Origin: an uncultured Chloroflexota bacterium
Lineage (GTDB): Bacteria > Chloroflexota > Anaerolineae > Anaerolineales > Anaerolineaceae
Assembly: GCA_902786265.1 (NCBI GenBank)
Contig: CADACE010000001.1
Span: 105,402 to 169,401, forward strand
Reading direction: 5' to 3'
DNA length: 64,000 nt
Shown here: piece by piece, positions 23,322 to 32,546 of the stretch
How the letters are laid out: the number at the start of each line of letters is the position of its first letter
Position numbering within the stretch: the stretch's first letter is position 1
Notes under the pieces: generated by a model
The model's database searches: none
Told to the model about the DNA's origin: nothing
Seen by the model: only the letters and a program-made list of their open reading frames with translations
Position numbers and translations under genes: made by a program

Positions 23322-25668
23322 TGCCAGTCACACTCCCATTATTCTCTTCGGATGCCGGTACAGCTGTTGCCTCAACTGCCGGTACAACTGTCGCTGTCAT
23401 ATCTGCCGCCGGCTCCGCGGCTGTTTCGGTTTCCTCGACGGCGGTTTTTTCTTCAGCGGCCTCATCAGCTGCTTTTTCGCCGTTAGCTGCTTCCGCATCA
23501 CCGGTATCGGAGGTGGTCTCGCCGATCACCACTTCCGGTTCGTCCGCAGCAGGTTCACCCGCCGGCTTGTCCCCGCTCAACTCTTCCTCTTCAGCTGTTT
23601 TCTCGGGAACAGCCGCGCTGTCTCTCCTGCCGCATAATTCGTCAATGACCGCGGCATAGGTACCGTCCGAATCAACAGTGAGGAAGTATGTGCAGGCATT
23701 TTTGCCCATCAGTTCATCTTCTTTCATCGCTTTGGCAGCTTTGATGGCATCTTCCGTGCGTCCGGTTTGGACATAGGCACTGATCACCGGCAGCCATTCG
23801 ACCGAATCTAAGGCGGAAAACCCTTTTTCAGAGGCTTCATCCGCCAGCTTTGCCGCTGTTGCCGGGTCATCCATCTGCAGAGCCAGTTCCATTTTTTCAT
23901 AGTAATAACACCAGGTATGCTCCAGCTCTTCACCCAGGTAAAAAGGCAGCGCGGCGGGCTGTTCAGGGTCAACAATGATCTGAGAAAGCTTTGAGCGGTC
24001 ACCGATCTTCGGGATCAGTGTCCATTCTGAAGTGGAATAGACCGGATTTTCCCCGTCGATCACCCGCAGACAGCCGGCAGTCGGTTTGGAAATTGCCAGT
24101 AATTTGTCGTAATTCTTATCGACAAAGATTTTCCGGGTTTCCCGCTGCACCCGGTTGCCGAGCAGAACATCCCGGACTGTCCCGGCATTCAGGACCTCCG
24201 CACCGATTGGCGTCCAATGCATAGCAGTGACGTCAATATCTTCCGGGAAGCCTGCGTCTTCCGGTCCCCAATATTGGTTCACCGGGTAATAGGCCATCAC
24301 AACGGGCGTGAATACATCATAATCCTCCTCTGCCAGCAAATCGCTCCCGCTCAAAACGGTCGTCCCTTTTTCCAGCATGGGGACACGCCACAAAAACTGC
24401 TGCATATATTCTCTGGTCATGCTCCAATGGTCAGAATAATCCTGAATATTCTGCCACTGTACAAAGACCGACACCAGGATCGCAGCCATTGTCAGGAGAT
24501 TCCGCAGCACACGGTTGCGCAGCGACCCCAGCAGACCGGTGAGGAACAGGATCGAACCGATCATTCCCGGCCAGGCAAAGCGGTCAAGGCTTGTCGTGAA
24601 ATTTATATCTCTCCCGGCAATCAGCAGCGGCAGGATCGAGATCGTCCCGCAGATAAGGCCAAACCACAGCCATTGCGCTGATTCATTGCTCGCGTCAGCC
24701 ACCGATTCATCTGTTTTTTTCCGATGCACCAGGAAAAGGAACAGCTGGCTTGCCGCCAGAATGATCAGAGACGGGATCAGTGCGTAAAGAAAAGCCTTTT
24801 TATCCAGCGGATTGATGAGATTGTAAGCAGGAACGGTCCAGACTCCGGCAAAAAGCTTCCAGGTACTTTTGATGATCCGCACAAGCAGACGGAAGCCCTC
24901 ATCTCGGGGAGCAGCCAGCAGCGGCTTTATCTGATCCGATAACAAATCTGCCCCGGTCCGGTCCGCTTCAAAGAAAAATACACGCCACGCGACAAATCCG
25001 CACACGGGTATCAGATACGGAATATAAGACAGCAGGCACTTGAAAGAGGATTTGAATTTCCCGTCTCCTGCCTGTTCCCGGTTCATCATGTAGATCAACC
25101 CGACACGGAAAATTTCCATACCGATATAGTACTCCATCAGCATCATATACGCGAAGGAGCAAAGCATGGAAAGGAAAGTGAAAAGCACATTCCAGCTTTT
25201 CTGTCCGGGTTCGCAGGCAAGTGCAGTCAGCCACAGTGAGAGCATAAACAGCATCATCGCGGTCTGATGAGGCACATACGAAATACCTTCAACCTGCCTC
25301 AAAAACCCGGGGAAAGCAACGGCCAGTACACCGGCAAGTCCCGCCATTTTCGGTGTGCGGGGCCAGATCTTCAACAGTGCCAAAGCAAAGAAAATCGAAC
25401 CGAGAATACGGCAGCAGAGATTCCAAATATGATAAGCTCCGATATTCACCCGGAACAGCCTGTAAATCATTGAAAGCAAATATCCGTCCGCGGGCCGGTC
25501 GCTTGCATAGTGTTCAAGCAGCTGGTCAGGCCCGTAAATTGTGGCGCTGTACAAATTGTTCCAATCGTCCCGATATAAACCAAGGTTCTGTAAACCCGGA
25601 ATATACAGAAGACAGCCCACAACAATGATTGCGGCCATGATCAAAAGAATATTTTTTGTCTTATGCAT
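23311..25668 (-). CDS. large multi-span membrane protein, GT-C-like, with TPR-like region and acidic tail
   Basis: 785 residues from ATG at 25668 (AAGGGAA upstream; a longer frame to 25713 has no ribosome site). About eleven hydrophobic helices fill residues 1-430. The first periplasmic loop reads GLYRDDWNNLYSA, with the acidic pair common in GT-C/PMT-like glycosyltransferases that use lipid-linked sugars. Residues 560-680 are soluble and helical with repeat-like spacing (YYYEKMELALQMDDPATAAK, ISAYVQTGRTEDAIKAA), TPR-like. The last 95 residues are Glu/Ala/Thr-rich and disordered. Probably a surface glycan or protein mannosylation enzyme; substrate unknown. Confidence 0.65.
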   Translation of the reverse strand: MHKTKNILLIMAAIIVVGCLLYIPGLQNLGLYRDDWNNLYSATIYGPDQLLEHYASDRPADGYLLSMIYRLFRVNIGAYHIWNLCCRILGSIFFALALLKIWPRTPKMAGLAGVLAVAFPGFLRQVEGISYVPHQTAMMLFMLSLWLTALACEPGQKSWNVLFTFLSMLCSFAYMMLMEYYIGMEIFRVGLIYMMNREQAGDGKFKSSFKCLLSYIPYLIPVCGFVAWRVFFFEADRTGADLLSDQIKPLLAAPRDEGFRLLVRIIKSTWKLFAGVWTVPAYNLINPLDKKAFLYALIPSLIILAASQLFLFLVHRKKTDESVADASNESAQWLWFGLICGTISILPLLIAGRDINFTTSLDRFAWPGMIGSILFLTGLLGSLRNRVLRNLLTMAAILVSVFVQWQNIQDYSDHWSMTREYMQQFLWRVPMLEKGTTVLSGSDLLAEEDYDVFTPVVMAYYPVNQYWGPEDAGFPEDIDVTAMHWTPIGAEVLNAGTVRDVLLGNRVQRETRKIFVDKNYDKLLAISKPTAGCLRVIDGENPVYSTSEWTLIPKIGDRSKLSQIIVDPEQPAALPFYLGEELEHTWCYYYEKMELALQMDDPATAAKLADEASEKGFSALDSVEWLPVISAYVQTGRTEDAIKAAKAMKEDELMGKNACTYFLTVDSDGTYAAVIDELCGRRDSAAVPEKTAEEEELSGDKPAGEPAADEPEVVIGETTSDTGDAEAANGEKAADEAAEEKTAVEETETAAEPAADMTATVVPAVEATAVPASEENNGSVTGNEL

Positions 25669-25767
25669 GTATTCGTTCCCTTTCCAAACATTGATTCTCA
25701 GAAAATTATCCATCCTGATCGGAGACAGTTTCAGGCCGCAGCAAGCGCGGCACAGAAGCGTTTCTCC

Positions 25768-27600
25768 CTAAACTCTTCCCAAATACCACCAGTAAATAGC
25801 CGTAAAGGACAGCACTATGGCAAAAACCGTCAGCAATTTAAAGAAAAGACTTACTTTCCCGCGCAAGCCGTCGGCAGTAAGCAGCGACAAAGGCATCAGA
25901 ATATCCAGCAGATATCGATATCCGACCTGCTCCGCACCCGTGTTATGGTAGAGCAGCAGCATTCCGACACTCAAAAGGACCGACGCCCAGGTCCCCAGCG
26001 AAAACCAGTTCTTCCGGAAAGACCGGAAGGCATAGATCAGCGGCGGCGTCATGAGAACAATCGAATATCCGGAGACATGGGGCTGAAAGAAAAACCTTGT
26101 TCCCGAAAAATCAAGCCCTGGCAATTCGAACAGCATGACTTTCGCGTTTGTTTTGATAAAATACGGATGAAACATACCGTATTCCTGAACGGATCTGAGG
26201 ATCCAGTCAGCGCCGTTGATCGTAACATACCCAAAATCCGTCCATGAATCAAACCTGAGTTTATTATACAGCAATTGCAGCAGTACGGAAAAAATCACAG
26301 GGGCGGCGCTCTTCAGGCTCCATTGAAGCGTTTTTTTCAAATGAAAGCGGGGAAAGCCGCTGTTTTCCTGATACAGCCAAAGGCCGAGAAGACAGAGCCA
26401 GATCGGGAAAATATTCGGACGGCACAGCATTCCCAGCCCCAGTGAGATACCTGCCCAGACCGGCGGAAACCTGCACAGCACACAAAGGAAGGCCAGTATC
26501 GTAAAACTGCCAACCAGCAGCTGGCTGATGAACCACATCTGACCTGTTGTCCCAAGCCATAAATGGTCGGTTCCGAAAATGAACAGGACCGTGACCCAGA
26601 CCGCGATATTGAGGCTGTTTCCGGGATAAGCAGAATCATCGGAAACCGGCATATACAAAGGTGCCCCTTCCCCGGTAAAGCAGAGAACCAGCATCAAAAA
26701 CAACAATCCGGCATTGATGCCCGCAATGACAGCACTGTATATGCACATATTGACCGCTTCCGCGGAACCCAGCAGCAAGACCCAGGGTATCAATAAAATC
26801 CCGGGAAGGGGCGGGTTGGGCACATACCACTTTCCGCCATATTGGGTCAGATCATGAAACCCGTCCGGATGCATCAGGTCCAGTCTGCCGTTCAGGAAAG
26901 ATTCCGCAAGTTCATTCCAATATGCTTTCGGCGGTGTTTCGACCCTGCCCATCCACATACCGGTGATGCGGGTCACACTGAACCCAAGCACGATAAAAAA
27001 CAGGCATCCGGCAGCAGTCTTCCATCCCCGGCTCATCCCGCTGTTCAACACGAGCTGCCACAAAGCGAGGCAAAACAGGAGGGCAGCACAATAAGCCGTA
27101 TTTCCATCCAGACGCACATTCCAGCAGATAGCCGCCATATGGGTTGAGATAAGCCAATAAACAATAACCGCGGCAGACGCGGAGAAAGCACCGAAATATC
27201 GGGGAGGCTCTGCTCCGCAAAGGCGAAGTGCTGTATACCAGCAAAGAGAGCTCAGCAGAATACACCACAGCAGCGGTCCGGCCCGGTCCGCAATTAATGG
27301 GATCATATTCCGTGTGTCATCTGTCGGGAATCGGGAAAACAGCAGTATCTGCGCGGCAGTGATCCCACCGGCGGCGCACAAATAATACAAAGCCGGCATC
27401 TTTTTCCTGCGGTTTCGGTAAAGAAAACAGGAAAAAACCGTGAACGCCAGTGTGAATGCAGCCAGAACCAGCCGGAGCCCGGACAATCCGAAGAAAAGGG
27501 CATTTTTTTCTTCCGACGGAGCTGAAAGAAGAGCGGCGAACGAACAGACACCGCACAAAATCGGAATTATATAGATAATGTCGTTTGTCAGCCTTTTCAT
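25768..27600 (-). CDS. multi-span membrane protein, GT-C-like
   Basis: 610 residues with about twelve transmembrane helices. An extracytoplasmic loop containing YWNELAESFLNGRLDLMHPD and WYVPNPPLPGILLIPWVLLL is of the type seen in GT39/ArnT-like glycosyltransferases, although a clear catalytic acidic pair is not obvious. Ends 100 bp before the next membrane glycosyltransferase-like gene on the same strand. Likely involved in envelope glycan building. It could also be a membrane protein of unknown function with only a similar topology. Confidence 0.6.
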   Translation of the reverse strand: MKRLTNDIIYIIPILCGVCSFAALLSAPSEEKNALFFGLSGLRLVLAAFTLAFTVFSCFLYRNRRKKMPALYYLCAAGGITAAQILLFSRFPTDDTRNMIPLIADRAGPLLWCILLSSLCWYTALRLCGAEPPRYFGAFSASAAVIVYWLISTHMAAICWNVRLDGNTAYCAALLFCLALWQLVLNSGMSRGWKTAAGCLFFIVLGFSVTRITGMWMGRVETPPKAYWNELAESFLNGRLDLMHPDGFHDLTQYGGKWYVPNPPLPGILLIPWVLLLGSAEAVNMCIYSAVIAGINAGLLFLMLVLCFTGEGAPLYMPVSDDSAYPGNSLNIAVWVTVLFIFGTDHLWLGTTGQMWFISQLLVGSFTILAFLCVLCRFPPVWAGISLGLGMLCRPNIFPIWLCLLGLWLYQENSGFPRFHLKKTLQWSLKSAAPVIFSVLLQLLYNKLRFDSWTDFGYVTINGADWILRSVQEYGMFHPYFIKTNAKVMLFELPGLDFSGTRFFFQPHVSGYSIVLMTPPLIYAFRSFRKNWFSLGTWASVLLSVGMLLLYHNTGAEQVGYRYLLDILMPLSLLTADGLRGKVSLFFKLLTVFAIVLSFTAIYWWYLGRV

Positions 27601-27650
27601 CAGTTATTCCTTGCGGTTTATTATAACGCAGGTGAACGACAGGGAAGACG

Positions 27651-28862
27651 CTACAGCCTCCGATAATTGTTCAGCTCGATGATCGCTCTGGCAGCTACCG
27701 CCGCTTCCGGAAAGGCTTTGGCGAGCCCGCTGTCCTGTTTGGAAGGCAGTTCCGTAAAAGCATGAACCAGCGAAGGAACACTCACTTCAGCCGCGATCGA
27801 GCGCAGCAGGTCACCGCGTTCTAAATTCAGCAGAAACGTGGATGATTTCCCGGCATAATTTTTATCGGCTTCCGCATGGCGGACTTCAATCTCTGTAAGA
27901 AACTCTTCCGCGCTATAAATTCTGCAACGGTCAATCTTGTATATTTTCGCCGCGGTTTCCAGGCCCCAGATCGTATCCAGGTCAAAATTCTGCAGCAGGT
28001 CCATGAATGCCATACGGCTGAAGAAATAATAACTGCCGAACAATTTATGGAAAGCCTTCATGGTATCCAGATAACCAAGCTTCATATTACAGATGATGCG
28101 GTCTTTATTAAAATCAAATGTTCCGCCCAGGTCTTCACTGCACACAATCCTCTTCAGAAATATCCTGTCTGAATTTTCCAACTTTCTTGTCATACCAAGC
28201 CCGTTGATATCAATAACGATCAGATGGGTATACCGCCGCTCGATCAACGGATTAAACGGCATATTATCATAAAGTCCGCCATCCATAAACTGCTTGTTAT
28301 TCACAATTTGTGCTTTATATATGGGAAAATTTGCCGATGCCAAAAGAAATTCGATCAGTTTATCACGCTCGATATCCTCTTTGAAAATCTGGAAAGCCTC
28401 ACGGGTTTTTATATTATAGGTCACGATCCCCAGGTCCAGATCGGACGCATAGATCTTATCGATATCCAGATGTGTTTCCAGCATATGACGCAGCGGAGCA
28501 TTATCCAAACCCTTTTGAGAAAAGAATTCACGGATCAGGGTAAGCAGATTCGACCGGTCAAAGAGATTTTTATTCGGATCGATGTTTCCGGTGATAGGCA
28601 GAACATCCGAAAGACTGATGTTCCGGTATATATCTTCAATCTGCTCCGGAGTACAGCACAGGAACATCGCCGCGTTCAGGGCACCGATCGAAGTTCCGGC
28701 AATTCCCCGGATCGGGATACGCAGCTTGCGGATGGCTTTCCAGGCACCGATTTCATATGCGCCCTTTGTACCGCCGCCGGAAAGTACGAGCCCCCATTTG
28801 GCAGGTTGTTTTTTCTCCTGATTGCTTTTCAGCATTTTATCAAAAATACCGTAATATCCCAT
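27651..28862 (-). CDS. patatin-like phospholipase
   Basis: 403 residues from ATG at 28862 (GAGGTTAAAGGAT upstream); a GTG at 28877 in frame has no ribosome site. The patatin motifs are complete: oxyanion loop LSGGGTKGAYEIGAW at residues 25-40, nucleophile serine in GTSIGALNAAM, and catalytic Asp in MDGGLYDNMPF. These enzymes hydrolyse acyl ester bonds of phospholipids. No signal peptide is present, so it is cytoplasmic or membrane-peripheral. It follows the complex-I-like operon after 25 bp and may share its transcript. Confidence 0.9.
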   Translation of the reverse strand: MGYYGIFDKMLKSNQEKKQPAKWGLVLSGGGTKGAYEIGAWKAIRKLRIPIRGIAGTSIGALNAAMFLCCTPEQIEDIYRNISLSDVLPITGNIDPNKNLFDRSNLLTLIREFFSQKGLDNAPLRHMLETHLDIDKIYASDLDLGIVTYNIKTREAFQIFKEDIERDKLIEFLLASANFPIYKAQIVNNKQFMDGGLYDNMPFNPLIERRYTHLIVIDINGLGMTRKLENSDRIFLKRIVCSEDLGGTFDFNKDRIICNMKLGYLDTMKAFHKLFGSYYFFSRMAFMDLLQNFDLDTIWGLETAAKIYKIDRCRIYSAEEFLTEIEVRHAEADKNYAGKSSTFLLNLERGDLLRSIAAEVSVPSLVHAFTELPSKQDSGLAKAFPEAAVAARAIIELNNYRRL

Positions 28863-28886
28863 ATCCTTTAACCTCACAGAGATCGC

Positions 28887-30308
28887 TCAACCAAAAATCA
28901 TCGCGTATTGTGACCGGATCCCGCTGATAAAGACTTCCATCATGGAAGGAAAGATACTGATAAGGACAAGCAGGATCATCAAAACTGTCAAAAGAGCCCG
29001 GCGCATATAAACCTCGTACCGCATCCGTTCATCCATCAGGCCGGGTTTCATGCCGGCAGCTCCTTCAGGGGAAAGAAAAACGAACAGCAGCCTCAGACCG
29101 CTGAAAATCAGGACAGCAGAAGCAATACAGGCGATCCACCCCAACACTTCAGACCGCGCAAAACAAGCGGAAAACAGGGACATACGCAATTCAAACCCGG
29201 CCAGCAGCGGCATGCCGGAAACAGTAAAATGGGAAAGAAGCAAAGCACCGCATACCACAGGGTGTTTACGGGCAAGTCCGCGGAGACTTTCCTGTGAAAG
29301 ATCATAGTCAGACCCGATGAATTTTACCGAAGTAGCCCAAATGAGCCAGACGATGACATGTATAAATAATCCGGTCAGAAAAGTGTTGATGCTGTCATGC
29401 GAATTCAACCCGATCAAAAGGATAGAAGCTCCGTTTTCCGCTGTAATAATAAAAGCCATCATACGCTGCAGGTCCGTTTGATAAACTGCCAGGACCGCTC
29501 CGGAGACCAGCATCATAATGCCTGCCAGACGCAGCGCGGAAAACAAAGGCTGGTAGGTCCGCAGCCAGATATGGTCATTCAGGAACTGCAGCAGAATAAA
29601 CAGTGAAGAAAACTGCAGCAGGCTGACGACAAAACCGCAGACAAAGGGGCAGCTCTTTTCCATCAGCAGCGCGATCCAGCTGAAAAACGGAAAAACCGCC
29701 AGCCACAGCGAAAGTCCGACAAAAATCAGGATCACCGTCCGCTTTAGCAGATAAGTATCCTGCGGATTGATATCAAGTGTCCCGGTAAGCTGTCCGCTGA
29801 GCGCAAGACAGATCATACCCAGAAGCTGATACAGCAAAAAGCGGAAAATTGCGTTTTCGTTCTGCCGCTGAACATTCCGTAGCATCGGCAGGAAAAGCAG
29901 ACAGCAGACCATAACGAGAAATATCCCATAAATGAAGGGCTGCACAGCAATAACACCTACCATCAGTGCAGTACACATTAATGCCAGCGGGATAAAAAAC
30001 CGGTATATATCAGCAAACATGCTGCCGATGATCCACATAAACGTGAAAGCGTAAAAGAAGGCAACAATCGTCTGGTCAGCTCTGGTGATCGTGATCGAAC
30101 GGCCTAAAATTTTGGCGGAAGCAGTGAAAATCAGTGAGGAACGGTTGAACACGATCATGGAATTGACCGGAATCCGCAGCGCGATCACAGCCAGCAATGC
30201 TGTCACCACAAGCCCGGTGATTCTGGTGAATTTCTTGTTTTCCGGGAACAGCATCAGGAATAATCCGACGGCAAAAGGGAAATAGATCCACAGTGCGGCA
30301 GCGCTCAC
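28887..30308 (-). CDS. complex-I-like proton-channel subunit (NuoN/NuoM/HyfF type)
   Basis: 473 residues, about fourteen hydrophobic helices, matching the antiporter-like subunits of complex I and group 4 hydrogenases in size and topology. The block FVGLSLWLAVFPFFSWIALL followed by EKSCPFVCGFVVSLLQFSSL aligns by eye with the conserved TM7-TM8 region of NuoM/N, but the expected lysine (as in AKSA...PLHTWLPDA) and histidine are not apparent. Its start overlaps the stop of the preceding small subunit by 4 bp (ATGA). Third membrane subunit in an operon without NiFe or Fe-S subunits. May be a degenerate ion channel. Confidence 0.7.
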   Translation of the reverse strand: MSAAALWIYFPFAVGLFLMLFPENKKFTRITGLVVTALLAVIALRIPVNSMIVFNRSSLIFTASAKILGRSITITRADQTIVAFFYAFTFMWIIGSMFADIYRFFIPLALMCTALMVGVIAVQPFIYGIFLVMVCCLLFLPMLRNVQRQNENAIFRFLLYQLLGMICLALSGQLTGTLDINPQDTYLLKRTVILIFVGLSLWLAVFPFFSWIALLMEKSCPFVCGFVVSLLQFSSLFILLQFLNDHIWLRTYQPLFSALRLAGIMMLVSGAVLAVYQTDLQRMMAFIITAENGASILLIGLNSHDSINTFLTGLFIHVIVWLIWATSVKFIGSDYDLSQESLRGLARKHPVVCGALLLSHFTVSGMPLLAGFELRMSLFSACFARSEVLGWIACIASAVLIFSGLRLLFVFLSPEGAAGMKPGLMDERMRYEVYMRRALLTVLMILLVLISIFPSMMEVFISGIRSQYAMIFG

Positions 30309-30916
30309 GGGTTTTCCTCCACAGCGGATTCAGACGTCTGCACCGATCCCATTACAAGCACTGCCCAACCAAAAGACATCAAAAGGTTTATCGCGGCAAA
30401 GAATGAAAAAATCAAAACAGAATTTTCCATATAGATATAACAGATCGTGAAAGCAATGCAGAGTGACTGCAAATAAATGCAGCGGAAAAGCAAATTACCG
30501 TCCATAGTCAGGCTGATAATTCCCATCATAACGGCCCAGACACAGACCAAAAGGATCGTATGACGGATCGGGATCCAGTATTGCAGCAGTTCAGCGGAGG
30601 TATAGGCTAAAACGCCAAGCATCACAGCTAAGATCAATCGGAAAAGGTTCAGGATCCGTACATCCTCAACCGGTTCCGGATGGATCAGATGCTCACGATC
30701 GGCAGTAAAAAGCAGCACCGTCACTCCGATCCCGCAAACAAATAATGCCGCACACATTTGAAAGGAACAGACGTTCAGAAGCAAAACACTCCCGCCCAAA
30801 TAGAATAAAGCAAGACCAATCAATTTCGGGATCGGCAGCAGCATTGAATTCAGGAGCAGAATACCGGCGCTGCTCAAAACAAGACCCGCAAGTGAGATCA
30901 GTTCCAGGCGGTTCAC
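30305..30916 (-). CDS. complex-I-like small membrane subunit (HyfE/NuoK-like)
   Basis: 203 residues starting with GTG at 30916, which overlaps the stop codon of the upstream large subunit as GTGA. The frame is open further upstream, but that part is a shadow of the neighbouring gene. Six hydrophobic helices (LISLAGLVLSSAGILLLNSM, LFYLGGSVLLLNVCSF, FRLILAVMLGVLAYTSAELL and so on) and length match HyfE, whose C-terminal half resembles NuoK. It sits between two NuoL/M/N-like genes, the usual order in hydrogenase-4 type membrane arms. Confidence 0.6.
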   Translation of the reverse strand: MNRLELISLAGLVLSSAGILLLNSMLLPIPKLIGLALFYLGGSVLLLNVCSFQMCAALFVCGIGVTVLLFTADREHLIHPEPVEDVRILNLFRLILAVMLGVLAYTSAELLQYWIPIRHTILLVCVWAVMMGIISLTMDGNLLFRCIYLQSLCIAFTICYIYMENSVLIFSFFAAINLLMSFGWAVLVMGSVQTSESAVEENP

Positions 30917-32544
30917 AGGACATCTCCGCTGAAAGCAGCCGCGATCAGAAGTGCCAGCAAAAGGAATTCCCAAACCAAACCGCCGTTTTCCTCCAAGACA
31001 GCGCTCATCGTTAAAGAAATACGGCTGACTGCCCGGCTGATCCATCTTCCCGCGATCAACAGCCATTCCATATCCATCAGTTTCTGCATTCCTCCCCAGA
31101 AAACAGACATGGCAGCTCTTCCCCAGGCAGCGGCATTCTGCGTCCGTACCCTTTCCGGCATACGAAGCGCGGCTGCCGAAAGCAGTATCCCTCCTGCAAA
31201 CGCAGACACGGAAGCCGGAATTACGCCCAGACTGAAGCGTCCGGGAAATTGTGTGAACCCAACTAACAGATGTGTCCCGATCGCAGTGACAAAACCCAGC
31301 GGATAAACCGAACGCATCCATGGTTCCAGATCAGAAAACCTGCGGCCTTCGGTCCGTAAAATATGAATAAAAGCTCCGGCGATCAGGAACAGCGGGATCA
31401 GCGTATTCGCAAGATTCCGGAAAAAATTCGGAGTGGAAATCAGACCGAACCATCCATAGGCATTTGGGGTGTAAGGCAAACCGGAGAAACATAAAATGAC
31501 CAAAAATCCCAGGACATTCATGAAAGAGTTATGGATCCGGAATAGTGACAGCGGGGCACAGGTCAGAACCGTTGAAATTCCCCATGCTGCCAGGGGAATC
31601 TGCTGTCCGCTGAGCGCGCAAACAAAAGCCATGCCGCATATCCCCATTGCGGCATAGGAAATACCGGCAAAGGAATTTTCGGAAAGCAGCCAGCCAACAG
31701 CACCTGCCAAACCGGAAGAAACAGCAGCCAATCCCAGCAAAAACCGCATGTCAGGCCGCAGTCCGCCCAAAGGGATGCGGCTCATTACCGGCATAACAGT
31801 CAAAATGGAAACCAGACGCAGCATAGTTCCCAAACCGACCCGGGAACTGTCCATCTGCCCATAAGGCTGGGATATCGGCATGATCCCCATGCGGAAAGCA
31901 CATGCTGTCAGCAGATATGCTCCACCTTTCAGACTGATAAAGGCACCGGATACAGATCCCAGCTCTGAATTGGATAAAGCCAGACTGGCTGCGGCCATCA
32001 GGGTGCCGATAAACCGGACTCCGACTGCCATCACAAATCCGCGCCTGATCTGTCCGGGACGAACCTGTAAATACTGGGTAAGCAGGTCGATCGCGTCAAA
32101 AATGACCCAGCCATAAATGACAAACGACATATTATTCGTCGAAACAGACAAATACCCGATGGTTTCGATCAACAGGTAAAAGAACCAGATCCGCGGTGCC
32201 GTCTGCGGTTCCATGTAAGACGGAGCAGTGAGAAGCAAAACCACCAACAGCGCGGAAATTGCAAGCATATATGAATAAGAGATACCATCCAAAACAAAAT
32301 ATCCGTTTCCGGATGAAAGAAAAACCCCTGATTCTTCCAAAAAACCGGGAACAGAATCTGAGAGCGGTTTGATTTGTATATCGGGACGGAAATAAAGAGA
32401 AACGGTCCATCCCCAGACAGCAATTCCTGCAAATATCGCGGCAAACCAGGCCGCACCGATGTTTTGACGGCCGCGGTTGATCAAAAAGATGAACAAGGCC
32501 GCCGCCAGCAGAATGCAGACGGGAATGGACCAGATACTACTCAT
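30913..32544 (-). CDS. complex-I-like proton-channel subunit (NuoL/HyfB type)
   Basis: 543 residues with about fourteen transmembrane helices and the layout of NuoL/NuoM/HyfB. The region LLTACAFRMGIMPISQPYGQ then MDSSRVGLGTMLRLVSILTV aligns by eye with the conserved lysine-helix and broken helix of antiporter-like subunits; an Arg (AFRMG) stands where Lys is usual. The start lies 2 bp after the stop of the dihydropyrimidinase gene, so the coupling is tight. No soluble redox partner (NuoB, C, D, I, hydrogenase large subunit) is present in the window. Confidence 0.7.
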   Translation of the reverse strand: MSSIWSIPVCILLAAALFIFLINRGRQNIGAAWFAAIFAGIAVWGWTVSLYFRPDIQIKPLSDSVPGFLEESGVFLSSGNGYFVLDGISYSYMLAISALLVVLLLTAPSYMEPQTAPRIWFFYLLIETIGYLSVSTNNMSFVIYGWVIFDAIDLLTQYLQVRPGQIRRGFVMAVGVRFIGTLMAAASLALSNSELGSVSGAFISLKGGAYLLTACAFRMGIMPISQPYGQMDSSRVGLGTMLRLVSILTVMPVMSRIPLGGLRPDMRFLLGLAAVSSGLAGAVGWLLSENSFAGISYAAMGICGMAFVCALSGQQIPLAAWGISTVLTCAPLSLFRIHNSFMNVLGFLVILCFSGLPYTPNAYGWFGLISTPNFFRNLANTLIPLFLIAGAFIHILRTEGRRFSDLEPWMRSVYPLGFVTAIGTHLLVGFTQFPGRFSLGVIPASVSAFAGGILLSAAALRMPERVRTQNAAAWGRAAMSVFWGGMQKLMDMEWLLIAGRWISRAVSRISLTMSAVLEENGGLVWEFLLLALLIAAAFSGDVL

Positions 32545-32546
32545 TA

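Noticed and set aside
30917..31321. N-terminal extension of the HyfE-like gene
   Set aside because: The extra 135 residues are the shadow of the NuoL-like gene; the GTG at 30916 in a GTGA overlap is the natural start.
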